DNA of 64,000 nt from an uncultured Alphaproteobacteria bacterium (lineage in GTDB: Bacteria > Pseudomonadota > Alphaproteobacteria > CAAHEQ01 > UBA3637): NCBI GenBank assembly GCA_944391565.1, contig CALXUB010000021.1:17942-81941 (forward strand), written 5' to 3'. Below the pieces are notes generated by a model. That model made no database searches. It saw only the letters and a list, made by a program, of their open reading frames with translations, and was not told the origin of the DNA. The translations under genes and the position numbers were made by a program. Position 1 is the stretch's first letter. Every line of letters begins with the position of its first letter. This document shows, in pieces, positions 44,195 through 51,843 of the stretch.

Positions 44195-45328
44195 TTAATC
44201 TCGACATTTTCCCTTATTAAATATTTCTATTGGATGAGGTATTCGCTTCCCTGACAATCTCTTATTTGCAAATCGCATTGTCCAAGGGCTTCTATAATTA
44301 TTCCATACTTCTGGCTCTAATGCTGTACTTTTAAATGCCTTCTCTATAATTTTTCTTGCTTTAAAAAAGTATTCAATATTATTAGCCTCTGGCGTTTTAA
44401 TTGTTGCAGACTGCTTATTGTGAATTTGTAATAAATTTACAATAGGAAACACGTTACAAACTTCACGAAATTCATTAAAATATTTTTCTACAGTGTTTAA
44501 CGGCTCCAGTCCTAAAACATAAGAATATGTAACCTCAAACTCCATTTTCCTTGCCTTTAACATAAGACTTTTAATATATTCAATAGACAATTTACTTTTG
44601 CTTTCTCTTAATTTATTTCTGTTTTCAAAGGTTTCTATGGAAAAACAGATGCGCATCGGTTGACATCCTACAAGCTGTTGCAAATCTTCTTCTGTTGATA
44701 TTTGCGATCCTAAGTATAACAACCGTCCTTTAAAATTAAACTCATTGTCTGCAACATGCTTAATATTTTTTAATGTTTCGATAACTTGATTACTATCTGT
44801 ATAGCAGCCTGTAACAACAGATAACTCAATTAAATCACCTAAGTCTTTCATATCATATTTATCCAGAAATTTAACAAAAAAGTTTTTAAAGTCTTCTTTT
44901 GTTAATAGTTTCTTATTATCATGAGGTATCTGGTAAATAGCATAACAAAAATTACATCCCCTGCAGGACGTTCGTTGATTAGGATTTATATTTAAAGAAG
45001 TACGCTCTCTTCGCCAATAATGAGAGTTACATATATCTTCCGTAGTTCCTTCCATAAGACCTAATTCAGTGTTATTTAAAAGTAATTTATTATTATTCAA
45101 TTTGAAGGGGCTATTTTTGTGAACTGGCAGAGCAAAATAAAAATAGCTTTCATTTTCATTTACAGTCAGAGGAAAAAGATTCGTATTGGTTACATGAAGC
45201 TGTCCCCGCATGCGATCATAGCCACAATCATAGTCTACGCCCGTTGTATTAAGAGCAATAAATACACTGTCCTCCATAGGAATTTCATATTTTTCAGACA
45301 ACTTTTTGATCAAATCAATATCTAACAT
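44195..45328 (-). CDS. Radical-SAM-like protein with CX2CX2C motif
   Basis: 377 aa. A cysteine motif C122-C125-C128 in RTSCRGCNFCYAIYQIP replaces the usual CX3CX2C. Downstream are segments of the radical SAM barrel type (DLIELSVVTGCYTDSNQ, then RLLYLGSQI, MRICFSIETFE and FEVTYSYVLGLEP). It overlaps the methyltransferase gene upstream by seven bases, so it is the last gene of the four-gene operon. Reaction unknown. Confidence 0.68.
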   Translation of the reverse strand: MLDIDLIKKLSEKYEIPMEDSVFIALNTTGVDYDCGYDRMRGQLHVTNTNLFPLTVNENESYFYFALPVHKNSPFKLNNNKLLLNNTELGLMEGTTEDICNSHYWRRERTSLNINPNQRTSCRGCNFCYAIYQIPHDNKKLLTKEDFKNFFVKFLDKYDMKDLGDLIELSVVTGCYTDSNQVIETLKNIKHVADNEFNFKGRLLYLGSQISTEEDLQQLVGCQPMRICFSIETFENRNKLRESKSKLSIEYIKSLMLKARKMEFEVTYSYVLGLEPLNTVEKYFNEFREVCNVFPIVNLLQIHNKQSATIKTPEANNIEYFFKARKIIEKAFKSTALEPEVWNNYRSPWTMRFANKRLSGKRIPHPIEIFNKGKCRD

Positions 45329-46167
45329 TTTTCTTTCTCTTCTCTTACGAGTTGGTTTAAAAAATCCACTTTCTTTTGAGAAACTAAAAGGGTAGATAAA
45401 ACAGGAACAGTAATCACTTTATGCTTTGCAATAACTTTTGATACTTCATCTAAAAAACCTTCTCGTTTATCATCATCGCCTATATCTATAATTTTGGGAA
45501 AAGTCTTAAGCAACTGAGGATATGTTTTTTCATCATAGTTATAATGCGTCAGATACCTGTTCAAAAAGATCAAATTGAAATAAGGATTATGAGCGATTTG
45601 TGCAATTCGACCATTTAATTTATTTAAAACCCCTTCATTTACCTCCTTTGTTGTTTTAGGCGCATAAATATCGGGCAACCACTTTTGATATAGGTCCTCA
45701 ATTTCTTTAGTTGTCGTATTTTCAGCCTTTAAAAAACTATTCCAAACTGTTATCAACTTGCCATCCTCTGCAAGTAAGTTTAATAATTTTGGATAGACAT
45801 CTTCATTTTTAAGCCAATGAAGTGCTGTAAAAGTAGCTATAGCTTCAAATTTTTCTGTTGTGGAAAAATCTTCAAATGTAGAATTTATAACCTGTATTTT
45901 GTTGTTATTGGCAACTGAAGCTCGTGCGATTTTGCATAAACTTTCCCCAGGCTCAACTGCAACGATACGACAATTAAAATTGCCTAATTTTTTTGTAGAA
46001 ATCCCACTTCCTGCCCCAATCTCCAATATTCTGTTTGTATCTGTTATGTCGCATACCTTATAAATATCATCAAACAACTCATCTGGATAAGATGGTCTAA
46101 CCTCATCGTAATTATTTGCATAAACATCAAAGGATGCATTAAAGAGTGTTTTTCCTCGAAAATCCAT
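45322..46167 (-). CDS. Class I SAM-dependent methyltransferase
   Basis: 281 aa. Motif I RILEIGAGSGIST (about 46-58), an acidic end to strand 2 (IVAVEPGESL), then the motif IV region FEAIATFTALHWL. N-terminal VYANNYDEVRPSYPDELF is typical of the UbiE/Trans-aconitate-type family. The substrate is unknown but likely a small molecule made by the same operon. It starts one base after the TPP beta subunit stop. Confidence 0.8.
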   Translation of the reverse strand: MDFRGKTLFNASFDVYANNYDEVRPSYPDELFDDIYKVCDITDTNRILEIGAGSGISTKKLGNFNCRIVAVEPGESLCKIARASVANNNKIQVINSTFEDFSTTEKFEAIATFTALHWLKNEDVYPKLLNLLAEDGKLITVWNSFLKAENTTTKEIEDLYQKWLPDIYAPKTTKEVNEGVLNKLNGRIAQIAHNPYFNLIFLNRYLTHYNYDEKTYPQLLKTFPKIIDIGDDDKREGFLDEVSKVIAKHKVITVPVLSTLLVSQKKVDFLNQLVREEKEKC

Positions 46168-46168
46168 T

Positions 46169-46723
46169 TTAATCGCCTCTCACAAAATTTTGAAATCTAT
46201 TCTTAATAAAAGCCAAATCTAACGGTCTAGAAAAGTCCCGCCGCCCACCTAGTTTAATTGGAACGCGGATAAATCCCAACTTGCCGGTTGTGTTTTTAAT
46301 CGCATAGATAAACTCATTCACAGTTTTAACATCTACCACTTTTCCATACCCAACTTCTGTTGCAATTTTACACAAATCAATATCTTTCGAAAAAGATTTT
46401 TCTTCACTACAAGAAGCATATGATCCATTATCTAAAATAATATGAAGCAAATTATGGGGTTTTTGATTCCCCAAAGTAGCCATACTTCCTAAATTCATTA
46501 ACAAAGCTGAATCTCCATCTATTACAATGACTCTTTTCTTCGTATTTAATGCGATGCCAAGCCCAATAGATGAAGCGGCTCCCATTGATCCTGTCATATA
46601 AAAGTTGCCTGGCCTATCATACTTTTCAAAAATTTCTCTTGAAATAAGCCCCGTTGTTGACACGATCAAATCGTCATCGTTAATATTATGAATTATTGTT
46701 TGTATAGCAACTTCTCTATTCAT
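46169..46723 (-). CDS. TPP-dependent 2-oxoacid decarboxylase, beta (TPP-binding) subunit
   Basis: 184 aa corresponding to the C-terminal TPP-binding half of a decarboxylase. The motif is GDSALLMNLGSMATL...N (70-99), with TGSMGAASSIGLGIAL before it, as in phosphonopyruvate decarboxylase and ComE of sulfopyruvate decarboxylase. It overlaps its alpha partner by eight bases, so the two subunits are co-translated. The substrate (phosphonopyruvate, sulfopyruvate or another 2-oxoacid) cannot be decided. Confidence 0.78.
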   Translation of the reverse strand: MNREVAIQTIIHNINDDDLIVSTTGLISREIFEKYDRPGNFYMTGSMGAASSIGLGIALNTKKRVIVIDGDSALLMNLGSMATLGNQKPHNLLHIILDNGSYASCSEEKSFSKDIDLCKIATEVGYGKVVDVKTVNEFIYAIKNTTGKLGFIRVPIKLGGRRDFSRPLDLAFIKNRFQNFVRGD

Positions 46724-47261
46724 GCTGCCACCCGCGTTTTAATAAAGCAACAAATGGTAAATTAGTCTTTGCTATACGTTTAAAACCATTATCAACGAAT
46801 TTCTCCATGCTTTCACCGTGGTAAACAGCATAATCAAGACCAAAAGATTGAATTAATTTTTCTGTTGCAGATCCTGTTATAAAATGTTGAGGAGCGTTTT
46901 CTCCTTCACACCCACGATATGAAACTACCATATATACAGGTATTTCATAAGGGATTAAAAGGGATGCGATGTTATTACTTGCCGCAAATAGCCCTGAATT
47001 TTGCATATATAGCATCGTTTTTTGATTAGCTAATACTGCGCCCGCAGCTATACCAATAGACTCTGCCTCATTTGTAGCTGGAATATGTCGTATTTTGGGA
47101 TCATTAGCGATGTTATTAATAATGTGCCTTATAACTCCGCATGGCACCCCCGTGGCGACTTTTATGCCATTTTGCTTTATTGCATTGTGGAATGCAATTG
47201 TTTTAGGAGTGTTTATAAAATCTAAATTATTAAAATTTTTCATGGTTATTATTTTTAACAT
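46716..47261 (-). CDS. TPP-dependent 2-oxoacid decarboxylase, alpha subunit
   Basis: 181 aa, the N-terminal pyrimidine-binding half. The catalytic Glu lies in ATNEAESIGIAAGA (about residue 65), and YMQNSGLFAASNNIASLLIPYEIPVYMVVSYRG follows the ComD/phosphonopyruvate decarboxylase pattern. Start choice is unclear: ATG 47261 or 47243 both lack a good ribosome-binding site. It is the first gene of the AT-rich operon alpha-beta-methyltransferase-radical SAM. Confidence 0.76.
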   Translation of the reverse strand: MLKIITMKNFNNLDFINTPKTIAFHNAIKQNGIKVATGVPCGVIRHIINNIANDPKIRHIPATNEAESIGIAAGAVLANQKTMLYMQNSGLFAASNNIASLLIPYEIPVYMVVSYRGCEGENAPQHFITGSATEKLIQSFGLDYAVYHGESMEKFVDNGFKRIAKTNLPFVALLKRGWQHE

Positions 47262-47829
47262 AAAGTTTAAAGAAGGTCAACAATTTCACTTCTAAAAAAA
47301 CTAATTTTATCAATAAAAAATAATATGTTATGTATATTATTCTCTCAAGGGTACAAATTCAACATAAGATATTCATACCCATAGGGTTCAAGCGAGTATT
47401 AGCCTTAATATAGCCCTTTCATGATTTCAAACCGAGAAAGGATTATGTATCTTGCATGGCGCGCTTATAAACTAATATAACTATATGATAAATAAAGAAA
47501 AATCTCCATTTCTGACGATTTTTGAACTGTGGCTGGGTGGCTGATTGTCAATCGGCTGATGCACGATTTATCATGCGCTATTGCTTGGACTGTCCTTACG
47601 GACATCGTGTCTGCGGGATACAAAGCATCCCTTGACACCGAACCAACTCATGCCATTCGTTGACATCTAATCCAACACACCAAAACCAATAAAAAAAGCC
47701 CGAAAGATCAGGCTTTTTTTATTGGCTGGAGAGGTCTGGTAATACACGGACTTTCAAACAGTACTTTTTGCTTGTAATAAGAAAAAACATCAGATATGAT
47801 ATAGTATATTGTTTTAAAAAAGGATAAAA
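47262..47829. other. 568-base noncoding region
   Basis: No supported gene. It contains the strong hairpin at 47688-47723 and degenerate sequence (around 47520-47640) that I could not assign to a tRNA or mobile element. Confidence 0.4.
47688..47723. terminator. Strong bidirectional terminator
   Basis: A perfect 13-bp stem AATAAAAAAAGCC/GGCTTTTTTTATT with a ten-base loop. A and T runs lie in the stem, so it can work in both directions. Confidence 0.75.
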
Positions 47830-48411
47830 ATGAAAAAAATTTTTCTTATCTTATCCCTCTTTTGCTTATTTGGCTGTCAGACAAATTATTTTGAAGACTT
47901 TTATAATGACGAAGAGCAAGAACTTCATACCTATATTCCTCGCAAACGAAATGAAGACGTTAAGGTTATTGACACGATAGACTTAGAAAATACTTTAAAA
48001 CGTTATGAAAAAGATTATATTGTTTTAGGAACATCTGCCTTTAACGGACATTGGTGTTCTCGTTCTTTAGCTGTTGATTTAGCAAAAGAAAAAGGGGCAA
48101 CACTGGTTGTTATTGGAATTAAACCAACAGGAGCAACATCCGATACCGTAGCGATAGCAATTCCTCAAGCAAATACAATATATCATTCAGGGTCCATTTC
48201 AGGGCAATCTTATACTTCAGGAAATGTATATGCTAGTAACGGAGCTTGGGCAAATTATAATTCTTCAACAACAGCGTATGGTTCTTATAGTGGAACATCA
48301 ACATATTATACGACTAATACTATATATAAACAAATAAATAACTACTATTTTGATCAATATGCTTTCTTTATGGCTAAAAAGAATAAACTTACGGAGGAAA
48401 AAAATGATTAG
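47830..48411 (+). CDS. Putative lipoprotein, Ser/Tyr/Gly-rich
   Basis: 193 aa. Lipobox FGC (Cys at about residue 16) after a hydrophobic signal. The middle has LGTSAFNGHW and SLAVDLAKEKGATLVVIGIK, and the C-terminal half is low-complexity Ser/Tyr/Gly/Asn. The function is not recognised. The start follows AAAAAAGGATAAAA. It overlaps the next lipoprotein gene by eight bases, so the two form a unit. Confidence 0.65.
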   Translation: MKKIFLILSLFCLFGCQTNYFEDFYNDEEQELHTYIPRKRNEDVKVIDTIDLENTLKRYEKDYIVLGTSAFNGHWCSRSLAVDLAKEKGATLVVIGIKPTGATSDTVAIAIPQANTIYHSGSISGQSYTSGNVYASNGAWANYNSSTTAYGSYSGTSTYYTTNTIYKQINNYYFDQYAFFMAKKNKLTEEKND

Positions 48412-49018
48412 AATTTTTATTGGTATTTTCTCCGCTTTGTTTTTATTTGGATGTACAACTTTTTCAACCAGTGATATCCCTAATTATAAAGAACCTACTA
48501 AACTTGAAATTCCAAAAGAAAAACGGAAAGATGTGACGTTCTCTGTTTCGTTTATGCAAGAGGTTGCTCCAGCAAATGAAGATATAATAACAAATCAACA
48601 AGACCTTGCAGAAGATATCAGGGATGCTTTTAAAGAAATGAAATTATTCCGCAAAGTACATTACGTTTCTCCATCTCAAGCAAGTGATTATCACTATCAT
48701 TTTAATGCAATAATGACTGGAACAGATTTCCAAACACAATTTGCTTCCGGATTACTTTGGGGATATACATTGGGGATATTTCCAATGTGGTGGAATTTCA
48801 ATTTGGATATTTCAATGCACTTGATTGTTAAAGGAGAAGAAGTTTATTCTGTAACAGCCCCACAAAAAGTGAAGGATTTTTGGTGGATTCCATTGTTCTT
48901 TACATGGCCAATCTTTAATCATGCTGTCGTTGGAAATCATGTAGAAAATAAAGCAATAGATTATTTTATCTCAGAGATTATTGAAAATCAGCTATATGCA
49001 TACGACACAAAAGATTAA
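48404..49018 (+). CDS. Putative lipoprotein
   Basis: 204 aa from the ATG at 48404, which follows ACGGAGGAAA within the end of the previous gene. Lipobox FGC (Cys near 17). LAEDIRDAFKEMKLF and two hydrophobic segments near residues 120-170 (LLWGYTLGIFPMWWNFNL and WWIPLFFTWPIF) suggest membrane association. No family is recognised. The pair of lipoprotein genes may act together at the outer membrane (inference). Confidence 0.62.
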   Translation: MIRIFIGIFSALFLFGCTTFSTSDIPNYKEPTKLEIPKEKRKDVTFSVSFMQEVAPANEDIITNQQDLAEDIRDAFKEMKLFRKVHYVSPSQASDYHYHFNAIMTGTDFQTQFASGLLWGYTLGIFPMWWNFNLDISMHLIVKGEEVYSVTAPQKVKDFWWIPLFFTWPIFNHAVVGNHVENKAIDYFISEIIENQLYAYDTKD

Positions 49019-49419
49019 GTGGAAAAATCTTATTCTAAAATAAATGTCAATTTTAAAAAAATGGTATTTTGATTTTGAGACATCAATGTCACTTAATGGA
49101 AGAAAAAACAACCTCGATTTTTCATAAACCGAGGTTATGCACTATTCACTTCTTGCCCTAGGGGCAGATTTTGAATATCACATTTGTTAACCTTTGTATG
49201 CATATAGGTAGAGGTTAAAATGAACAATTGCACTGAATACGTATAACCTCTCATGGACTCTCGCATGTAAAGGCTTTTGCAAAAAAACACTCCATTAACG
49301 ATGTTGCATTTAATTTTGATGACTGGGATGTGCCGATCGGGCTCCCAAGGTCCTCTAGATTGCAGGCAGGTACCCCAAGATGGCAGTAGCAATAAGCGTG
49401 TTATAAGAACATCTTTTTA
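49019..49419. other. Noncoding stretch after the lipoprotein pair
   Basis: It contains a hairpin (AACCTCG/CGAGGTT, about 49098-49134) that resembles another at 50168-50196, each lying left of a 199-bp repeat copy. No gene is recognised. Confidence 0.4.
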
Positions 49420-49618
49420 CATCAAATTTGAGTCTGAATACATCTGCCTCTCTCTGGGATGATTTTTTGATATCCCAAGACAGAAGCATTGTAAAATAAG
49501 GCTTTTTTGAATTTTGAATCCGTGTAGGGCTGAAAAAGAGGCTTTTTGAAAAACGCTGTACACGGACCAGTATAAGCGCTTGTAAAATAAAGAAAAAGTC
49601 GCTAAAAATAGCGACTTA
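49420..49618 (-). repeat. 199-bp interspersed repeat, copy 1
   Basis: About 90% identical by eye to 50232-50430. It contains an inverted repeat TCCGTGTA/TACACGGA with an inner hairpin, and ends in the hairpin AAGTCGCTA/TAGCGACTT, which may terminate the gene at 49632-50060. Both copies start at CATCAAATTTGAGTC. Confidence 0.8.
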
Positions 49619-49631
49619 AATAATTTTGTAC

Positions 49632-50060
49632 TTATTGAATAGTGTATGTACAAGAAGTATACCAAACACCCGCATAAGGAGCAGACCCCAATATGCTATT
49701 TATTTTTGTACGAAACATTTTATTATATGAAAAATAATATTGATAGACATTAATTCCATCTAACATCGTTTCAAAAAAAACAACAGAATTATCCAATAAA
49801 AAAGATGTTAAAGTTTGAGATCCCATATTATCTTTTTGTTGCCATGACAATGTTGCATTGGGTAACAATTTCGTATCAATATGAAATATCTCCCCTTTAC
49901 CCGTTTCAATTTTATCCTCTTTCCATTGCCCATCGGGTGTATTTATTTGCCCCTTATAATCATTTTGACAATATATTGTAATCGTTTTTGCATTCACTGT
50001 TACTGAAATAAAAACTATACAAAGCAAAAAACAAAAAAAATGCATAACAAAGCTCCTCAT
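49632..50060 (-). CDS. Small secreted protein of unknown function
   Basis: 142 aa with a signal peptide (about residues 1-24, FVMHFFCFLLCIVFISVTVNA). The mature protein is short, beta-rich and contains two cysteines. No family is recognised. It lies between the two 199-bp repeats and may be a cargo of that duplication. The ATG follows AGGAGCTT. Confidence 0.55.
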   Translation of the reverse strand: MRSFVMHFFCFLLCIVFISVTVNAKTITIYCQNDYKGQINTPDGQWKEDKIETGKGEIFHIDTKLLPNATLSWQQKDNMGSQTLTSFLLDNSVVFFETMLDGINVYQYYFSYNKMFRTKINSILGSAPYAGVWYTSCTYTIQ

Positions 50061-50231
50061 AATTCCACCCTATAATAATAACATATAATATTATTCAATT
50101 CAAGTTTTCTATTTCATAATAATGATGCGTTAATCATAAAACTTTTTTAGCCGTGTTTTTGTATTGAAGAAAATAACCTTGATTTTATGAAAATCGAGGT
50201 TCGATGAGATCAATAGACATCATATTTTTTG
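50061..50231. other. Short AT-rich region with hairpin
   Basis: The hairpin at 50168-50196 (AACCTTGATTTT/AAAATCGAGGTT) resembles the one at about 49098-49134. No gene. Confidence 0.4.
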
Positions 50232-50430
50232 CATCAAATTTGAGTCTGAATACATCTTCCTCTCTCTGGGATGATTTTTAGGTATCCCAAGATAGAAGCA
50301 TTGAAAACAAAGGATTTTTTGAATTTTGAGTCCGTGTAAGGCTGAAAAAGAGGCTTTTTGAAAAACACTGTACACGGACCATATTAAGCGCTTGTAAAAT
50401 AATAAAAAAGTCGCTATTTCTAGCGACTTA
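50232..50430 (-). repeat. 199-bp interspersed repeat, copy 2
   Basis: Same element as 49420-49618. Its end with the GTCGCTA/TAGCGAC hairpin lies seven bases from tRNA-Gln(TTG) and forms the terminator of the tRNA (50402-50430). The element therefore may have originated from the tRNA-downstream region. Confidence 0.8.
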
Positions 50431-50437
50431 TCTGACT

Positions 50438-50512
50438 TGGCTGGGGTGGCTGGATTCGAACCAACGGATGACGGGATCAAAACCCGTTGCCTTACCACTT
50501 GGCGACACCCCA
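50438..50512 (-). tRNA. tRNA-Gln(TTG)
   Basis: 75 nt with encoded CCA. Acceptor TGGGGTG/CACCCCA, anticodon loop TTTTGAT (anticodon TTG, reads CAA) and T-loop TTCGAAT. All four stems pair. It is followed by the 199-bp repeat, whose first hairpin acts as terminator. Confidence 0.93.
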
Positions 50513-50677
50513 ACAAACAGATTGATGTAGCTTATACCTCATTTCTTTTAAAATTGCAAGACTTTTTTATCAAAATCAAATCACTTCCACAAAAATTTTT
50601 TCTTTTTTTGTTTCTCCTATTTAATTTGCAATCCTACCAAAAAGAAAATAACATAAGTAAATAGAAAGGAACCACGC

Positions 50678-50740
50678 ATGCAAAAACAATCTCATCTCTT
50701 ATGCCTTTTGGGAGCAAGTATGTTTATGTTTTTCAGATGA
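50678..50740 (+). pseudogene. Signal-peptide remnant of a lost gene
   Basis: 20 codons (MQKQSHLLCLLGASMFMFF then Arg and stop) after AGAAAGGA. It looks like the start of a secreted protein cut off next to the tRNA-Arg cluster. A real small peptide cannot be ruled out. Confidence 0.3.
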
Positions 50741-50812
50741 ACGACAAGCGCACTGTTAACGCGCCAATAGATTATTATGAATGCACACGTTAGGCAGGAT
50801 TATCGGGAAGGA

Positions 50813-50889
50813 TGGCGCGCTTGGCGGGATTCGAACCCACGACCCTTGCCTTCGGAGGGCACTACTCTATCCAGCTGAGCTACAAGCGC
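50813..50889 (-). tRNA. tRNA-Arg(CCG)
   Basis: 77 nt with encoded CCA. Acceptor GCGCTTG/CAAGCGC, anticodon loop CTCCGAA (anticodon CCG, reads CGG) and T-loop TTCGAAT. It forms a tandem array with a degenerate copy at 50923-51066. The spacer beginning CACTGTTAACGCGCCAAT is also repeated beside it (from about 50750). Confidence 0.9.
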
Positions 50890-50922
50890 ACTGTTAACGC
50901 GCCAATGCATTCTTGCGAATGC

Positions 50923-51066
50923 CGCGCTTGGCGGGATTGCTCGGGGCCTCGCCGTCCCCTCGTCCCTTCGGGACCGTCCTTTCGGACGTCGTTCACTTGC
51001 GCTCACCGAACCCACGACCCTTGCTGGTCACGAGGGCAATACTCTATCCAGCTGAGCTGCAAGCGC
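50923..51066 (-). pseudogene. Degenerate tRNA-Arg-like gene split by a 68-nt insert in the T-loop
   Basis: Acceptor, D-arm and T-stem match tRNA-Arg(CCG). The anticodon arm is two bases longer (TTGCCCTCGTGACCAGCAA) and pairs badly. The T-loop TTCGAAT is broken between TTCG and AAT by bases 50939-51006. Without the insert the gene is 76 nt. The 3' end lacks an encoded CCA. Probably non-functional unless spliced. Confidence 0.6.
50939..51006 (-). mobile_element. 68-nt palindromic GC-rich element in a tRNA T-loop
   Basis: On the minus strand it carries hairpins GTCC-GAAA-GGAC, GTCC-CGAA-GGGAC and a GGGGAC...GGCCCC fold, and is far GC-richer than its surroundings. It lies exactly within the T-loop. 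It looks like a small palindromic insertion element (REP-like). No protein is encoded. Confidence 0.55.
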
Positions 51067-51193
51067 AAGATGTTTTTCCTTATACGCTACTTTTGGTCTA
51101 AAATCAAGCAATAATTTTTTTAAAGCGACTTGCACTTTTCACAAAATAATCATAAAATAAGTTATCTTTCTTCAACTTCAATAGGAGTCTGTT

Positions 51194-51712
51194 ATGAAAA
51201 AAATTGCTGTTATTTTATGTTTGTGCGTTTTAGGGGGCGGAATAGTCTTGCTAGACCCCGTCACAAGGCTGCAAAAAAACGATCATCCGAACAGCCAGTC
51301 AGAAAGCGGAAAAATTACCAAAAATGGCAAAAAAGAAGGACTGTGGAAAACCTATCATGACAACGGCCAGTTATGGAAAGAAGGCAATGTTAAAAACGGC
51401 AAAGAAGAAGGACTATGGAAATATTACTATATAGACGGCCAGTTAGAAAGCGAAGGCAATTATAAAAACGGCAAGAAAGAAGGTCTGTGGAAAACCTATT
51501 ATGACAACGGCCAGCTAAGAAGAGAAGGCATTTTCCAAAACAGCGAAAAAGAAGGACTATGGAAAGAGTATTATAGAAACGGCCAATTAAGAGAAGAAGG
51601 CAATTACAAAAATGGGAAATCAGAAGGACTGTGGAAAAAATATCATGACAACGGCCAGTTATGGTCAGAGGGAAATTACAAAGACGGCAAAAAAGAAGAC
51701 CTACAGAAATAA
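51194..51712 (+). CDS. YwqK/MORN-type repeat protein
   Basis: 172 aa with an N-terminal hydrophobic signal or anchor (about residues 3-20). About five repeats of 23 residues follow, with consensus KNGKKEGLWKxYYxNGQLxxEGN; at DNA level they are 69-bp tandem repeats. Such proteins are annotated as YwqK-type antitoxin components or surface repeat proteins, but no partner toxin is visible here. Repeat number may vary between strains. The ATG follows AATAGGAGTCTGTT. Confidence 0.72.
   Translation: MKKIAVILCLCVLGGGIVLLDPVTRLQKNDHPNSQSESGKITKNGKKEGLWKTYHDNGQLWKEGNVKNGKEEGLWKYYYIDGQLESEGNYKNGKKEGLWKTYYDNGQLRREGIFQNSEKEGLWKEYYRNGQLREEGNYKNGKSEGLWKKYHDNGQLWSEGNYKDGKKEDLQK
51300..51700 (+). repeat. 69-bp tandem repeats inside the YwqK-type gene
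   Basis: About five in-frame units share blocks such as GAAGGACTGTGGAAA and GACAACGGCCAGTTA. Units have diverged at other sites, so copy-number change can occur without breaking the frame. Confidence 0.65.
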
Positions 51713-51843
51713 TAAAACAGTAAGATAAACTGCGGAGTCGTTCAATCAGAAGAAGCCATCCTCAAAGTCTTGAGGGATAATGATAATGGCTCAAAAGCAA
51801 GAAACTCGAATGATGAATTCTTCCGATTTCACTTTATTGTATT

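Noticed and set aside
47724..47752. tRNA-like fragment after the terminator
   Set aside because: It resembles the 3' end of a tRNA only loosely; no D-arm or anticodon arm can be formed.
50800..51015. 71-codon Arg/Ser/Pro-rich ORF
   Set aside because: It is produced by translating tRNA-Arg and the palindromic insert and is not a protein gene.
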